DNA of 9,860 nt from an uncultured Lachnospiraceae bacterium. Lineage in GTDB: Bacteria; Bacillota; Clostridia; Lachnospirales; Lachnospiraceae. The position numbers and the translations under genes are program-made. This document shows, one piece after another, positions 1 through 7,041 of the stretch (positions are counted from its first letter, which is position 1; each line of letters opens with the position of its first letter). The notes under the pieces were generated by a model that ran no database searches, had not been told where the DNA came from, and was given only the letters and a program-made list of their open reading frames with translations. Location: assembly GCA_947174985.1 (NCBI GenBank), contig CAMWLB010000096.1, forward strand, positions 1 to 9,860. The letters are read 5' to 3'.

Positions 1-1671
1 CCTGTGCCCGGGCTCTGCCTCCTCATAGTCCTCCTGCCATTCTAAAATATTACCCTTTTCGCCTATCCGCGTGGGCATCAGCTTCTCTCTTGCTGCTTTT
101 ATCTGCTCGTTCAATTCATCAGAAACACCTAAAATCTCTGCCGCCTGAATACATTGTCCAAATAAATCACGCAGAATCTGGTTGTCCATGGTGACACCCG
201 CCGTATTGGAGCCTCTCTCCCCACTTGGCAGGATAAAGGTATTTTCCGGCGATACGGAAGGACAGGTCTTTAAGTAGCCCCCATCCTCGATGAGGAAATC
301 CAAAAAGAACAACGCCGCTTCCCGCATAATGGGAAAACTCTCTGCCAGAAACGCCTTGTCCTGTGTGTATTGATAATGCGTCCACTGATGGGTACAGAGC
401 CATGCCGCGCCCATCACCCAGTAGGAGCCCGGCAGCCAGTGGTCCTGTGTCACACAGTCGCCCCAAATATCCGTGTTGTGATGCGCCATAAACCCACGGC
501 AGCCATACATACGCCGCGCCGTCTCCCTGCCATTCTCCAGCATGGTGTGAATCAGCTCTAAAAATGGCTTATGACATTCCGAAAGGTTACAGACCTCCGC
601 CGGCCAGTAATTCATCTGAATATTGATGTTGATGGTGTATTTGCAGTCCCACGGGGGCAGCACGTCCTTGTTCCATATGCCCTGCAGGGTCGCCGGCAGC
701 GTTCCCTCCCTGCTGCAGGAAATCAGAAGATACCTGCCGTAGTCAAAATAGAGCTTGGAAAGCCCCACATCCACACTGCCTTCCGCGGCAAGCTGCATAC
801 GCTTGTCCGTGGGAACTGCGTCCTGCGCAGTTAAATCTCCCAATGAAAATTCTACCCTGTCATATAATGCTTTATAGTCCGCAACATGATTTGCAAGCAG
901 CTCCTCATAGGACTTTTCTGCCGCCCGCTTTATCAATCTGTCAATTTCCTTCTCCACATCCTGCATGCGGTATGTCGTGCCGGCGCAAAAATACAGAAGT
1001 ACCTCGTCCGCGTCCTCCACCAGAAGGTGCTCGCCGATAACCCGCACACTGCCGCCCGAAGAAACCGCCGTAAGCTGCATGGCAAAATCAAAGCCACCCT
1101 TCCCCAGATTGCCGTACAGGCAGATGCCGTTTTCTCCCGTCTTTTTTACGCCGTCAAAAAACTTTTCCCGCCGCAGAAGCGCCTGAAAGGTAATGGCACC
1201 CTTCTTGTCCGCGCTTATCCGCATCACCATCACATCATCCGGCGCCGATAGAAACAATTCTCTCTGAAAGCGGACACCGTTTGCGGAAAAGGTATTGGCA
1301 TAAACCGCCCTGTCCACATCAAGACTGCGCTCGTAGGATATTACCTCTCCAATATGATCAAAAATAAAATGAATATTGCCCAGTGTCTGGTAAGGGTGGG
1401 CGCTGTCAGGGCAGCCCGACATCGCCATCTTCATCAGCCTCTCCGCCTTTTGTATCTTCCCGGCGAGAATCAGCTCCCTGATTTCAGGCAGATATTTTAA
1501 AGTATCGGGGTTAGTTCTATCCACCCGTCCCCCATACCACATACTGTCCTCATTGACCTGAATCAGCTCATAAACCGGCTCGCCAAACACCATGGCACCC
1601 ATCCTGCCATTTCCCAAAGGAAGCGCTTCCTCCCACACGCCCGCCGGCTGCTCATACCACAATCTGCTCAT
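1..1671 (-). CDS. GH95 alpha-L-fucosidase, N-terminal 557 residues (cut by window edge)
   Basis: The reading frame runs open from ATG at 1671 to base 1, giving 557 codons with no stop, so the C-terminal part of a protein normally near 750-800 residues lies outside. It opens with LWYEQPAGVWEEALPLGNGR and has LQGIWNKDVLPPW, then TININIQMNYWPAE, HHNTDIWGD and SPEN, all hallmarks of glycoside hydrolase family 95, which hydrolyses alpha-1,2-linked L-fucose (some members act on L-galactose) by an inverting mechanism. In the Bifidobacterium AfcA enzyme two Asn spaced by one residue and a Glu are catalytic; by motif position these match N348, N350 and E476 here (inference). The catalytic Asp would lie beyond the edge; the fragment ends in PGHR, the start of another conserved GH95 block. 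There is no signal peptide, so the enzyme is probably cytoplasmic and acts on imported oligosaccharides. ATG 1671 has a poor ribosome binding site; an in-frame TTG at 1677 lies 8 bases after AAGGG and could be the true start. Confidence 0.93.
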   Translation of the reverse strand, partial: MSRLWYEQPAGVWEEALPLGNGRMGAMVFGEPVYELIQVNEDSMWYGGRVDRTNPDTLKYLPEIRELILAGKIQKAERLMKMAMSGCPDSAHPYQTLGNIHFIFDHIGEVISYERSLDVDRAVYANTFSANGVRFQRELFLSAPDDVMVMRISADKKGAITFQALLRREKFFDGVKKTGENGICLYGNLGKGGFDFAMQLTAVSSGGSVRVIGEHLLVEDADEVLLYFCAGTTYRMQDVEKEIDRLIKRAAEKSYEELLANHVADYKALYDRVEFSLGDLTAQDAVPTDKRMQLAAEGSVDVGLSKLYFDYGRYLLISCSREGTLPATLQGIWNKDVLPPWDCKYTININIQMNYWPAEVCNLSECHKPFLELIHTMLENGRETARRMYGCRGFMAHHNTDIWGDCVTQDHWLPGSYWVMGAAWLCTHQWTHYQYTQDKAFLAESFPIMREAALFFLDFLIEDGGYLKTCPSVSPENTFILPSGERGSNTAGVTMDNQILRDLFGQCIQAAEILGVSDELNEQIKAAREKLMPTRIGEKGNILEWQEDYEEAEPGHR

Positions 1672-1700
1672 AATCAAATATACCGCCCTTCACGTTTACT

Positions 1701-1739
1701 GCCGGACAGAGAGACAGACACAATTGACCCCTGTCCGGC
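1701..1739. repeat. 9-bp inverted repeat in the GH95 leader
   Basis: GCCGGACAG at 1701-1709 is the exact reverse complement of CTGTCCGGC at 1731-1739, with a 21-base spacer. It lies between the candidate -10 box (1750-1755) and the GH95 start, so it would be in the 5' untranslated RNA or just at the transcription start. No T-run follows on either strand, so it is not a standard intrinsic terminator. It may be an operator or an RNA hairpin; which one cannot be decided from sequence. Confidence 0.55.
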
Positions 1740-1749
1740 CACTATTCCT

Positions 1750-1755
1750 ATTATA
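1750..1755 (-). promoter_or_regulatory. candidate -10 box for the GH95 gene
   Basis: On the minus strand these bases read TATAAT, a perfect sigma-A -10 hexamer, in the gap between the metG stop and the GH95 start. No good -35 hexamer is found 16-18 bases upstream, so the promoter is either weak, activator dependent, or a chance match. No metG terminator is visible in the gap either, so some read-through from metG is possible. Confidence 0.35.
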
Positions 1756-1787
1756 CAAGACAACCAGCTTTTTTCCTACCACTATTT

Positions 1788-3449
1788 TTACAGTTTTTCT
1801 ACCGTATTTCTAGCGTTGTCTGAACCGAGGGAAGTTAACTTTTCCGTTTCCATTTCAATTGCTTTCTTGTCTATTCTTTGAAACAAAACTTCTATTTGGG
1901 GAAGAATATAACCCGCGGAAACAGAATGTTTTTCCCAGTTGCTGTCTATATTCAGCCAATTACATACTTTTGCAGAGGAAAATGGTAAAAACGGATAAAG
2001 CAGTACAGCCAGATTTGCAATGATTTGCACGCATTGATACAATGTATTCTCACAGGTAGCGGCATTCGTGATTCTGGTAATCCAAGGCTGTTCCGTATCA
2101 AAAAACTTATTTGCATTTCTAATAAATCCAAATATCGTATCAAGGGCATCTCTAAAAGTTCCGTCCTCTATCTGTTTACCAACCGTCCCAAATAGTTCCT
2201 CTATTTGTCTGTTCAGAACCGGATTGTTTTTTCCCTGCGGAACAACTCCATCATAATATTTTGCGATAAAAGCCAAGGAACGATTTATAAAGTTTCCATA
2301 TGCCCCCAGCAGCTCTCCATTATGACTGTTTACATATTCTCTCCACGAAAAGTCAGCATCTTTTTTCTCCGGTCCATTCGCCAGAAAAAAGTAACGAATG
2401 GAATCTGCTTCATAGTTGTCTAACAAATCTTTCACCCAGATAGCATAATTTTGGCTTGTGGAGATTTTTCTTCCCTCAAGCGTCAAATATTCACTTGATA
2501 TTATACGGTCGGGCAAATGCTTTGTTTTACCATTTGCCAGTAAAAGAGCGGGTAATATAATTGTGTGAAACGGAATATTATCCTTTCCGTGTACATAATA
2601 GTGTTTGGCATCTTTTCCCCAAAGCGCATCAAAATCTGCCCCTCTTTCTTCTGCTGCAATTTTGCTTGCAGATAAATATCCCAATACATTTTCTGCCCAT
2701 ATATAAATTGTTTTGTTCTCGTATCCGTCTTTCGGAACCTTGATTCCCCATTCCAAATCTCTTGTCAAAGCACGATCCCTTAATCCGTCGTCTATATATC
2801 TGTTTGTAAATGCTATCGCGTTTTTTCTCCATTCGGGATGACGAATGACCAGCTCTCTTAACTCACTTTGCAGTTTGGTAATCGCAATATATAAATGCTT
2901 TGATTTCCTGAATCCTATCGTTTTTCTACATATTGCGCAAACTGGTTCTATCAGATTTTCCGGTTCAAGTACTGTACCACAGAAATCACATTGGTCGCCT
3001 CGTGTATCTTTTCCGCATTTAGGGCATTTTCCCTGTACAAAGCGGTCAGCCAGAAAAGTATCACAATTTTCGCAGTATGCCTGCGGCGTTTCCTTTTCAT
3101 AAACATATTGGCTTTCATAGAGCCTTTTATGAAATTCTTGTACAAAACTCTTGTGCTCGTCGGATGATGTTTTGGTATAGACATCATAACTGAAACCTAG
3201 CTTTTGAAAGCACTGCACAAATTCTTCGTGATAGATGTCGCTGATTTCCTGTGGTGTTCTGTTTTCTTGTTTTGCCCGAATTGCAACGGGCGTACCGTGG
3301 CAATCACTTCCTGACACAAAATACACATTATCTCCAAGGGCCCTGTGGTATCTTGCCAATACATCACCGGGTAACAGACCTGCAATATGTCCAATATGCA
3401 ATGAGCCATTTGCATATGGCCATGCTCCGCCAATTAAAATATTTTTCAT
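1788..3449 (-). CDS. metG: methionyl-tRNA synthetase, archaeal-type, without C-terminal tRNA-binding domain
   Basis: Class I aminoacyl-tRNA synthetase that charges tRNA-Met with methionine using ATP. The HIGH signature is at residues 18-21 (LHIGH). The connective-peptide zinc region has four CxxC pairs (C126/C129, C142/C145, C154/C157, C171/C174), the two-knuckle arrangement of archaeal-type and E. coli-type enzymes. The KMSKS loop reads KISTS at 328-332. At 553 residues it stops after the anticodon-binding helical domain and lacks the C-terminal EMAP/Trbp111-like domain. I chose ATG 3449: GAGGTG lies 6 bases upstream, while the longer frame would need a GTG at 3458 inside that ribosome binding site. 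A T-box leader with an AUG specifier precedes it, which independently supports methionine specificity. Some Firmicutes carry two MetRS genes, the archaeal-like one being linked to resistance to MetRS inhibitors; whether this is the only or a second copy cannot be seen here. Confidence 0.96.
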   Translation of the reverse strand: MKNILIGGAWPYANGSLHIGHIAGLLPGDVLARYHRALGDNVYFVSGSDCHGTPVAIRAKQENRTPQEISDIYHEEFVQCFQKLGFSYDVYTKTSSDEHKSFVQEFHKRLYESQYVYEKETPQAYCENCDTFLADRFVQGKCPKCGKDTRGDQCDFCGTVLEPENLIEPVCAICRKTIGFRKSKHLYIAITKLQSELRELVIRHPEWRKNAIAFTNRYIDDGLRDRALTRDLEWGIKVPKDGYENKTIYIWAENVLGYLSASKIAAEERGADFDALWGKDAKHYYVHGKDNIPFHTIILPALLLANGKTKHLPDRIISSEYLTLEGRKISTSQNYAIWVKDLLDNYEADSIRYFFLANGPEKKDADFSWREYVNSHNGELLGAYGNFINRSLAFIAKYYDGVVPQGKNNPVLNRQIEELFGTVGKQIEDGTFRDALDTIFGFIRNANKFFDTEQPWITRITNAATCENTLYQCVQIIANLAVLLYPFLPFSSAKVCNWLNIDSNWEKHSVSAGYILPQIEVLFQRIDKKAIEMETEKLTSLGSDNARNTVEKL

Positions 3450-3518
3450 CTTACACACCTCATTTCTACTTAATTTTTAGGGATATCTTGGTTTTCAAAA
3501 TCATTTTTTTTCTGTAAT

Positions 3519-3564
3519 AAAAAAGCCCTCCTCTCTGAAAAATTTCTTTTTCAGGGACGAGAGC
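3519..3564 (-). terminator. T-box-controlled intrinsic terminator of metG
   Basis: On the minus strand CTGAAAAA (3554-3547) pairs with TTTTTCAG (3542-3535) across a GAAA loop. The stem extends imperfectly through 3555-3564 and 3525-3534, and is followed by six T residues (3524-3519). The 5' arm contains the CCCT that the T-box antiterminator would use, so the two structures are mutually exclusive. With charged tRNA-Met this hairpin should form and stop transcription before metG. Confidence 0.88.
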
Positions 3565-3813
3565 TGCTGCTTCGTGTTACCACCCTAAATTTATCCATAC
3601 CTCACGATATAGACCTTATCGACTACGGACGAGAAATGATTCATCGATAGCCTGTCACTGTAACGGGTGCACCCGTCGTAGCCTTGGCTAAACAGCTTCG
3701 GTACGCAGCTCCGAGACCATTTTCAATAGTTCCTTCTGTATCTGCTCTCACCTGCACAGACTCTCTGTAACATATCTAACTATCTACTCTTCTCTTCATT
3801 GCCTTTGTATTAT
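3519..3813 (-). promoter_or_regulatory. T-box riboswitch, tRNA-Met responsive
   Basis: This transcribed leader lies upstream of metG. The T-box core is at 3586-3573 on the minus strand and reads AGGGTGGTAACACG, a variant of the usual AGGGTGGNACCGCG; its AGGG can pair with CCCT at 3557-3553 to form the antiterminator. Stem I covers roughly 3800-3690, with an AGAGAGTC stretch and a GGTGAGAG distal part. The specifier-loop segment GAAAATGGTCTCGG places ATG at 3720-3718, the methionine codon. A perfect hairpin-forming palindrome, ACGGGTGCACCCGT, is at 3664-3677 between stem I and the antiterminator. Uncharged tRNA-Met is expected to base-pair with the specifier and with the TGGT bulge and permit metG transcription. 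Confidence 0.93.
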
Positions 3814-3819
3814 TTTTGT

Positions 3820-3848
3820 ATTTTATAATAAATTTATTCTTTTGTCTA
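3820..3848 (-). promoter_or_regulatory. metG promoter
   Basis: TAGACA (3848-3843; one mismatch to TTGACA) and TAAAAT (3825-3820; one mismatch to TATAAT) are separated by 17 bases on the minus strand. Transcription would begin near 3813, just before T-box stem I. The -35 box is a few bases past the stop codon of the Xre gene, so metG has its own promoter but could also receive read-through because no terminator is visible after the Xre gene. Confidence 0.65.
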
Positions 3849-3854
3849 CCTGTT

Positions 3855-4373
3855 TTAGAAAACTTCCGACGTCTTCCGTGTTAAGAAAATTCCAACGATT
3901 GCCACTATGAGGATAATCGGCGCTGACCTTACAAACAGCCATTCAAATGCGTGAAAAACTACTCCGGCAACGGCAGTTTCAGGGTCACTAAAATCCCAAC
4001 CTAGGTATGAACCATTTAATTCTATTAAGACCGCAAAAATTGTTACAATGACCACACACAATGCGATAAATAGCCAATGAAACATTTTTCGTCTCGTAGT
4101 CTTTCTTTTTGCGAGCTGTAAATTTATAAGCTCCAGTTTTTCGGAAATCACTTTTAAGTCATCGACCTTCGGTTCCATAACAGTTTCTCCAAGCAAAGTG
4201 CTTACGGGGATTTCAAGCACCTCTGATATACAGATCAACATATCAGAATCAGGAACTGACAACCCTCGCTCCCATTTAGAGAGTGTTTGTCGCACCACGT
4301 TCAGTTTGATAGCAAGCTCTTCTTGTGAAAGTCCTTTTGATTTTCTAATTGCTTTAATGTTTTCGTTTAACAT
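3855..4373 (-). CDS. Xre-family transcriptional regulator with two C-terminal membrane segments
   Basis: This 172-residue protein has an N-terminal Cro/CI-type helix-turn-helix at about residues 4-60 (motifs IRKSKGLSQEELA, VRQTLSKWERG, PDSDML), typical of Xre repressors. A charged linker (65-96) follows, then a hydrophobic segment at about 97-119, a short outside or loop stretch with DFSDPETA, and a second hydrophobic segment at about 147-164. This architecture (HTH plus membrane tail) occurs in many Clostridia and suggests a membrane-tethered regulator that may sense an envelope signal, though the signal is unknown. The ribosome binding site AAAGGAGGT lies 8 bases before ATG 4373 and is near-perfect. 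A 17-bp palindrome just upstream may be its operator. No target gene is proven. Confidence 0.9.
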   Translation of the reverse strand: MLNENIKAIRKSKGLSQEELAIKLNVVRQTLSKWERGLSVPDSDMLICISEVLEIPVSTLLGETVMEPKVDDLKVISEKLELINLQLAKRKTTRRKMFHWLFIALCVVIVTIFAVLIELNGSYLGWDFSDPETAVAGVVFHAFEWLFVRSAPIILIVAIVGIFLTRKTSEVF

Positions 4374-4405
4374 TAGGGATGACCTCCTTTCTTTCAGTCA
4401 ACACT

Positions 4406-4440
4406 ATTGTATGAGAAACTGCCCGTTGCTACTAGCAACG
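4406..4440 (-). promoter_or_regulatory. candidate promoter and palindromic operator of the Xre gene
   Basis: TACAAT on the minus strand at 4411-4406 is a plausible -10 box. The region that would hold the -35 box is covered by a perfect palindrome: CGTTGCTA at 4424-4431 and TAGCAACG at 4433-4440, separated by one base. The -35 hexamer itself is poor. Dyads of this size overlapping the promoter are the usual binding sites for Xre repressors, so autoregulation is a reasonable inference. The palindrome also covers the last codons and stop of the upstream acetyltransferase gene. Confidence 0.45.
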
Positions 4441-4880
4441 CATATTAACATTCAAGTAAATTTTTTCCACCGAACCCCATGGAGCTGTTTTACGGTCAAT
4501 AATTTCAAAACCATATTTTTCATATAAATTTTCATGGTCACTTACTATATGTACTTTGTCAAAACCAATTGACTTTAAATAATCCATTGCATACTGTATG
4601 AGTTTTTGACTTAACCGGTTTCCTCTGTATGCTTCATCAACAAATAGATAACCAATGTAGGGGGTATAGGATACATCCGGAATGCAATCTGTCTTTGCAG
4701 CCGTACAATATCCACAGATTTTCTGATTATCAAGGCAATGATAACTCTTTCCCATTCCGTAAACAGGTTATTGTCCATAGCATTGGCTAGTGATTTGCCG
4801 GCACCCCATGAACAGCTTTTTGCATAATCTCTTACTTTGTTCCACATCTTATCTGACGATGTAATCATTTTGAAATCCAT
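4432..4880 (-). pseudogene. GNAT-family N-acetyltransferase, broken by a -1 frameshift
   Basis: Two overlapping frames make up one acetyltransferase. Residues 1-50, starting MDFKMITSSDKMWNKV and ending FTEWERVIIAL, are read from ATG 4880. The rest, DNQKICGYC onward through the acetyl-CoA-binding block GYLFVDEAYRGNRLS and the C-terminal block HENLYEKYGFEIIDR, is read in another frame to the stop at 4432. The junction is at 4731-4733: inserting a single base after the CTT in GCCTTGATAAT restores a continuous 149-residue protein, the normal length for the fold. There is no slippery heptamer, so programmed frameshifting is unlikely; a true mutation or a sequencing error are the options. The start has GGGAG 9 bases upstream and overlaps the end of the HAD gene by 16 bases, suggesting translational coupling. 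Substrate unknown. Confidence 0.85.
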
Positions 4881-5386
4881 TCTTTATTTTCTCCCAATAA
4901 TATTTTTACTGCTTTCTCTACATCCGCTAGTGTCAACCCCACCGTCTGATCAGGTTTCACTTGATGCTGCTCTATTTGAACATTGTGCAAATCAAGATCA
5001 TCAAGGACTACCCACTCCGTGACATCATGATGTAAACTTAACCATAAAAGAATTTCTTCACCTTTTACCAGGCTAAATTTCTTTGTTCTTCTAATTTCTT
5101 CTGTGGTTAAGTCGGGTGTTAATCCTTCTATATGCAGACCTTCTTTTTCTAATAGTTCAACCAGTCTCTTTGCTTCTATGCGGAGCGGTTTCAATTCAGA
5201 ATCAAACCAGATACGCCATCCCGAATGAAGAATTATTTTAGCATTTGTTTTTTTCACTATGCATGCTAATAGTTTGATTTTTTCTTCATCGATCAATGTC
5301 CCATCGCTGATTTCTCTTTGATGACTATCATTCCAGAAATTTGAGTTGAGTACACCATCTATATCCAAAAATAAAATGTTCGCCAT
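4865..5386 (-). CDS. HAD-fold hydrolase-like protein (HAD domain of the RNA-repair 'Swiss army knife' type)
   Basis: A 173-residue protein starting at ATG 5386; GAGGG lies 8 bases upstream, which favours it over the GTG at 5392. HAD motif I is FLDIDGVLN with D8 and D10 as nucleophile and acid/base; motif II is ILHSGWR with S55; a candidate motif III Lys is K108 in KGEEI; motif IV is VVLDDLDL with D129, D130 and D132 for Mg2+. There is no separate cap domain. The DIDGVLN, SGWR and KGEEI pattern resembles the small HAD family named after its presence in multidomain RNA-repair proteins, but as a stand-alone protein it could be a generic phosphatase. Its 3' end overlaps the acetyltransferase start by 16 bases. 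Substrate is not predictable. Confidence 0.88.
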   Translation of the reverse strand: MANILFLDIDGVLNSNFWNDSHQREISDGTLIDEEKIKLLACIVKKTNAKIILHSGWRIWFDSELKPLRIEAKRLVELLEKEGLHIEGLTPDLTTEEIRRTKKFSLVKGEEILLWLSLHHDVTEWVVLDDLDLHNVQIEQHQVKPDQTVGLTLADVEKAVKILLGENKEWISK

Positions 5387-5447
5387 TATCACTTCCCTCT
5401 GAAAATCCCAATTTTTCGTTTAGCACAACTTCTCAATAAGCCGTAAT

Positions 5448-6335
5448 CTATGCCAAACATATCATTCTTGTGTAATGATTTTCTGAATCTTCAACGATTT
5501 TGATTTTTCCGGTTTGAATAAAATAATCTATCCTTTTTGCATACCACCAGTCCCCTACTCCAAGCTGACTATTCCCAAGGATATCACCAATCAATCTTGC
5601 TTCTTTTACTGGCTTTTGCGTAATTCTTTTCCAAATCAGGAAATCATAAAAGTCTTCCGGCACTCCAATCAGTTTCCCATTGACAACTGCCCGCAAAGGA
5701 CTGTTATCTTCCTGCAGAATGCCCCATAACATGGCATATATCCGAATTTCTTCCTTTGATAATTTCTTTTCACAGTTTAAGAATCCGGCAAATTCTTCTG
5801 CGGCAATCTCACCCCAATTTTTATAGGAAACGATGGAATGATCAGAGCGGATTCTATATTCAGGCAATTTTACGACACTTATCTCATTTGGGTATTCTTG
5901 CAAGCTTGCGCACAGATGGTAAAATCCACACCTCGAATACGGTGCATCGCTGTACCACACTCTGATTGCTTCCCCAACTTCCAAATATGTCTTCAAGCGC
6001 TCCATTTCAGCACAATAGCAATCGCATAATTGCATTAGCTCCGCATCCATTTTCTCATCTTTTCCCCATTGCTCCTGTGCATACATGGAATAAATTAGCT
6101 GCTTACGGTACTCACTGCCTGCATTTTCCCTGATATCGCCAACGTCCAATAAGAAACCGAGACAAATAACCTCTTCTGCTGTTCCCTCAATCCATCCGCA
6201 ATTTTCCCTTTCCGGCGGTTTCTTTTTTCCGGCCATCCATACAGATGTGGGACCATCCACTTTACTTGTAATGACGGTATTTTTTGCAACCTTCATTGCG
6301 CCTGCTTCACTTTCTCCAAATAACACCTCTATCAT
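5448..6335 (-). CDS. DUF1835 and DUF3658 domain-containing protein
   Basis: A 295-residue soluble protein. The N-terminal part (about 1-158) has the DUF1835 pattern: IEVLFGESEAGAMK at the start and IRVWYSDAPYSRCGFYHL at 124-141. The C-terminal part (about 180-290) matches DUF3658, with EDNSPLRAVVNGKLIGV and FYDFLIWKRI followed by LGVGDWWYAKRIDYFI. The two domains are usually found together in Firmicutes proteins of unknown function; no catalytic residues are established. The start ATG 6335 has AAGGAG 7 bases upstream. It sits 39 bases after the acetyltransferase stop and 61 bases before the HAD gene, all on one strand, so it is probably cotranscribed. Confidence 0.85.
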   Translation of the reverse strand: MIEVLFGESEAGAMKVAKNTVITSKVDGPTSVWMAGKKKPPERENCGWIEGTAEEVICLGFLLDVGDIRENAGSEYRKQLIYSMYAQEQWGKDEKMDAELMQLCDCYCAEMERLKTYLEVGEAIRVWYSDAPYSRCGFYHLCASLQEYPNEISVVKLPEYRIRSDHSIVSYKNWGEIAAEEFAGFLNCEKKLSKEEIRIYAMLWGILQEDNSPLRAVVNGKLIGVPEDFYDFLIWKRITQKPVKEARLIGDILGNSQLGVGDWWYAKRIDYFIQTGKIKIVEDSENHYTRMICLA

Positions 6336-6374
6336 AACATAGCTCCTTAAACTCCGATTGTGATTTGATGTTTT

Positions 6375-6863
6375 TTAAGTTCTTTCAGGATACCTTAAAT
6401 AATATATATCATTTTCTTCCATATACTTCGTTTTTTTGAATCCGTGTTTTATGTAGAATTTCGCCGCCAGTTCATTTTCTTTATGACAGCCTAAAGCGAT
6501 AGGTCTAACTCCGAAATCTTTGTACACTTTAGCAATTGTCATTTCCAATGCCTTACCACCGATTCCTTTTCCACGATACTTTTTATCGATAACAAATCCC
6601 ATTAAGCGATAAAAAGGCTCCCTTTGCATTTCCGGTGGATCAGTTTCCCATTCTATTGCTTCTCCAAGCATAATTAATCCTATATATACATCATTTTTCT
6701 TGATAACAAAAGTATGACCGATACAACCATGTTCCATTCCATAATCCGTATATTCCATTATCGTATTTAGATTATCGACAAAATTTTCGCTTATATCGCT
6801 CCTGTCAATCCTACTTGCAAGTGCAATGTCCTCATGTGTAAGCTCTTTGAGTTCGATATTCAT
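6375..6863 (-). CDS. GNAT-family N-acetyltransferase
   Basis: A 162-residue single-domain acetyltransferase that would transfer an acetyl group from acetyl-CoA to an unidentified amine. The acetyl-CoA pyrophosphate-binding motif is YRGKGIGGKAL at about 96-106 (R97, G100, G102), preceded by the strand LMGFVIDK. The C-terminal motif NELAAKFYIKHGFKKT (130-145) is also typical. I chose ATG 6863 because TGGAG lies 7 bases upstream and the protein begins MNIELKELTHEDI, a normal GNAT start. The frame stays open upstream to 7109, but that stretch contains the promoter and is not GNAT-like. It is the first gene of the likely minus-strand transcription unit. Confidence 0.92.
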   Translation of the reverse strand: MNIELKELTHEDIALASRIDRSDISENFVDNLNTIMEYTDYGMEHGCIGHTFVIKKNDVYIGLIMLGEAIEWETDPPEMQREPFYRLMGFVIDKKYRGKGIGGKALEMTIAKVYKDFGVRPIALGCHKENELAAKFYIKHGFKKTKYMEENDIYYLRYPERT

Positions 6864-6897
6864 AATTTTTCTCCAAAAACTCCTATTTACCGATTTA

Positions 6898-6926
6898 ATT
6901 GTATCACAGCCAATTTTCAGTATCAA
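6898..6926 (-). promoter_or_regulatory. sigma-A promoter for the acetyltransferase-led gene run
   Basis: On the minus strand TTGATA (6926-6921) and TACAAT (6903-6898) are separated by exactly 17 bases, and the -10 box is preceded by TGA, giving an extended -10. Transcription would begin near 6891, about 28 bases before the acetyltransferase start. This is the best promoter match in the window and probably serves the genes down to the Xre gene. Confidence 0.75.
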
Positions 6927-7041
6927 TCCGCAATTAGCAAAATCGCCAATGCGCAAATTCACCAGCCCAGCCACACATTCTAGTACGTATTTTTCCCAGC
7001 TCTCCCGCATACAATAGCAGAAAACCCCTTCGGATAACCCT

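Noticed and set aside
167..1251. Several open frames of 60-120 codons on both strands across this stretch.
   Set aside because: All lie inside the continuous GH95 coding frame on the minus strand, have no ribosome binding sites, and give protein-unlike sequence rich in Pro, His and Arg.
3450..3458. GTG start adding three residues to MetRS.
   Set aside because: The GTG is part of the GAGGTG ribosome binding site that serves ATG 3449.
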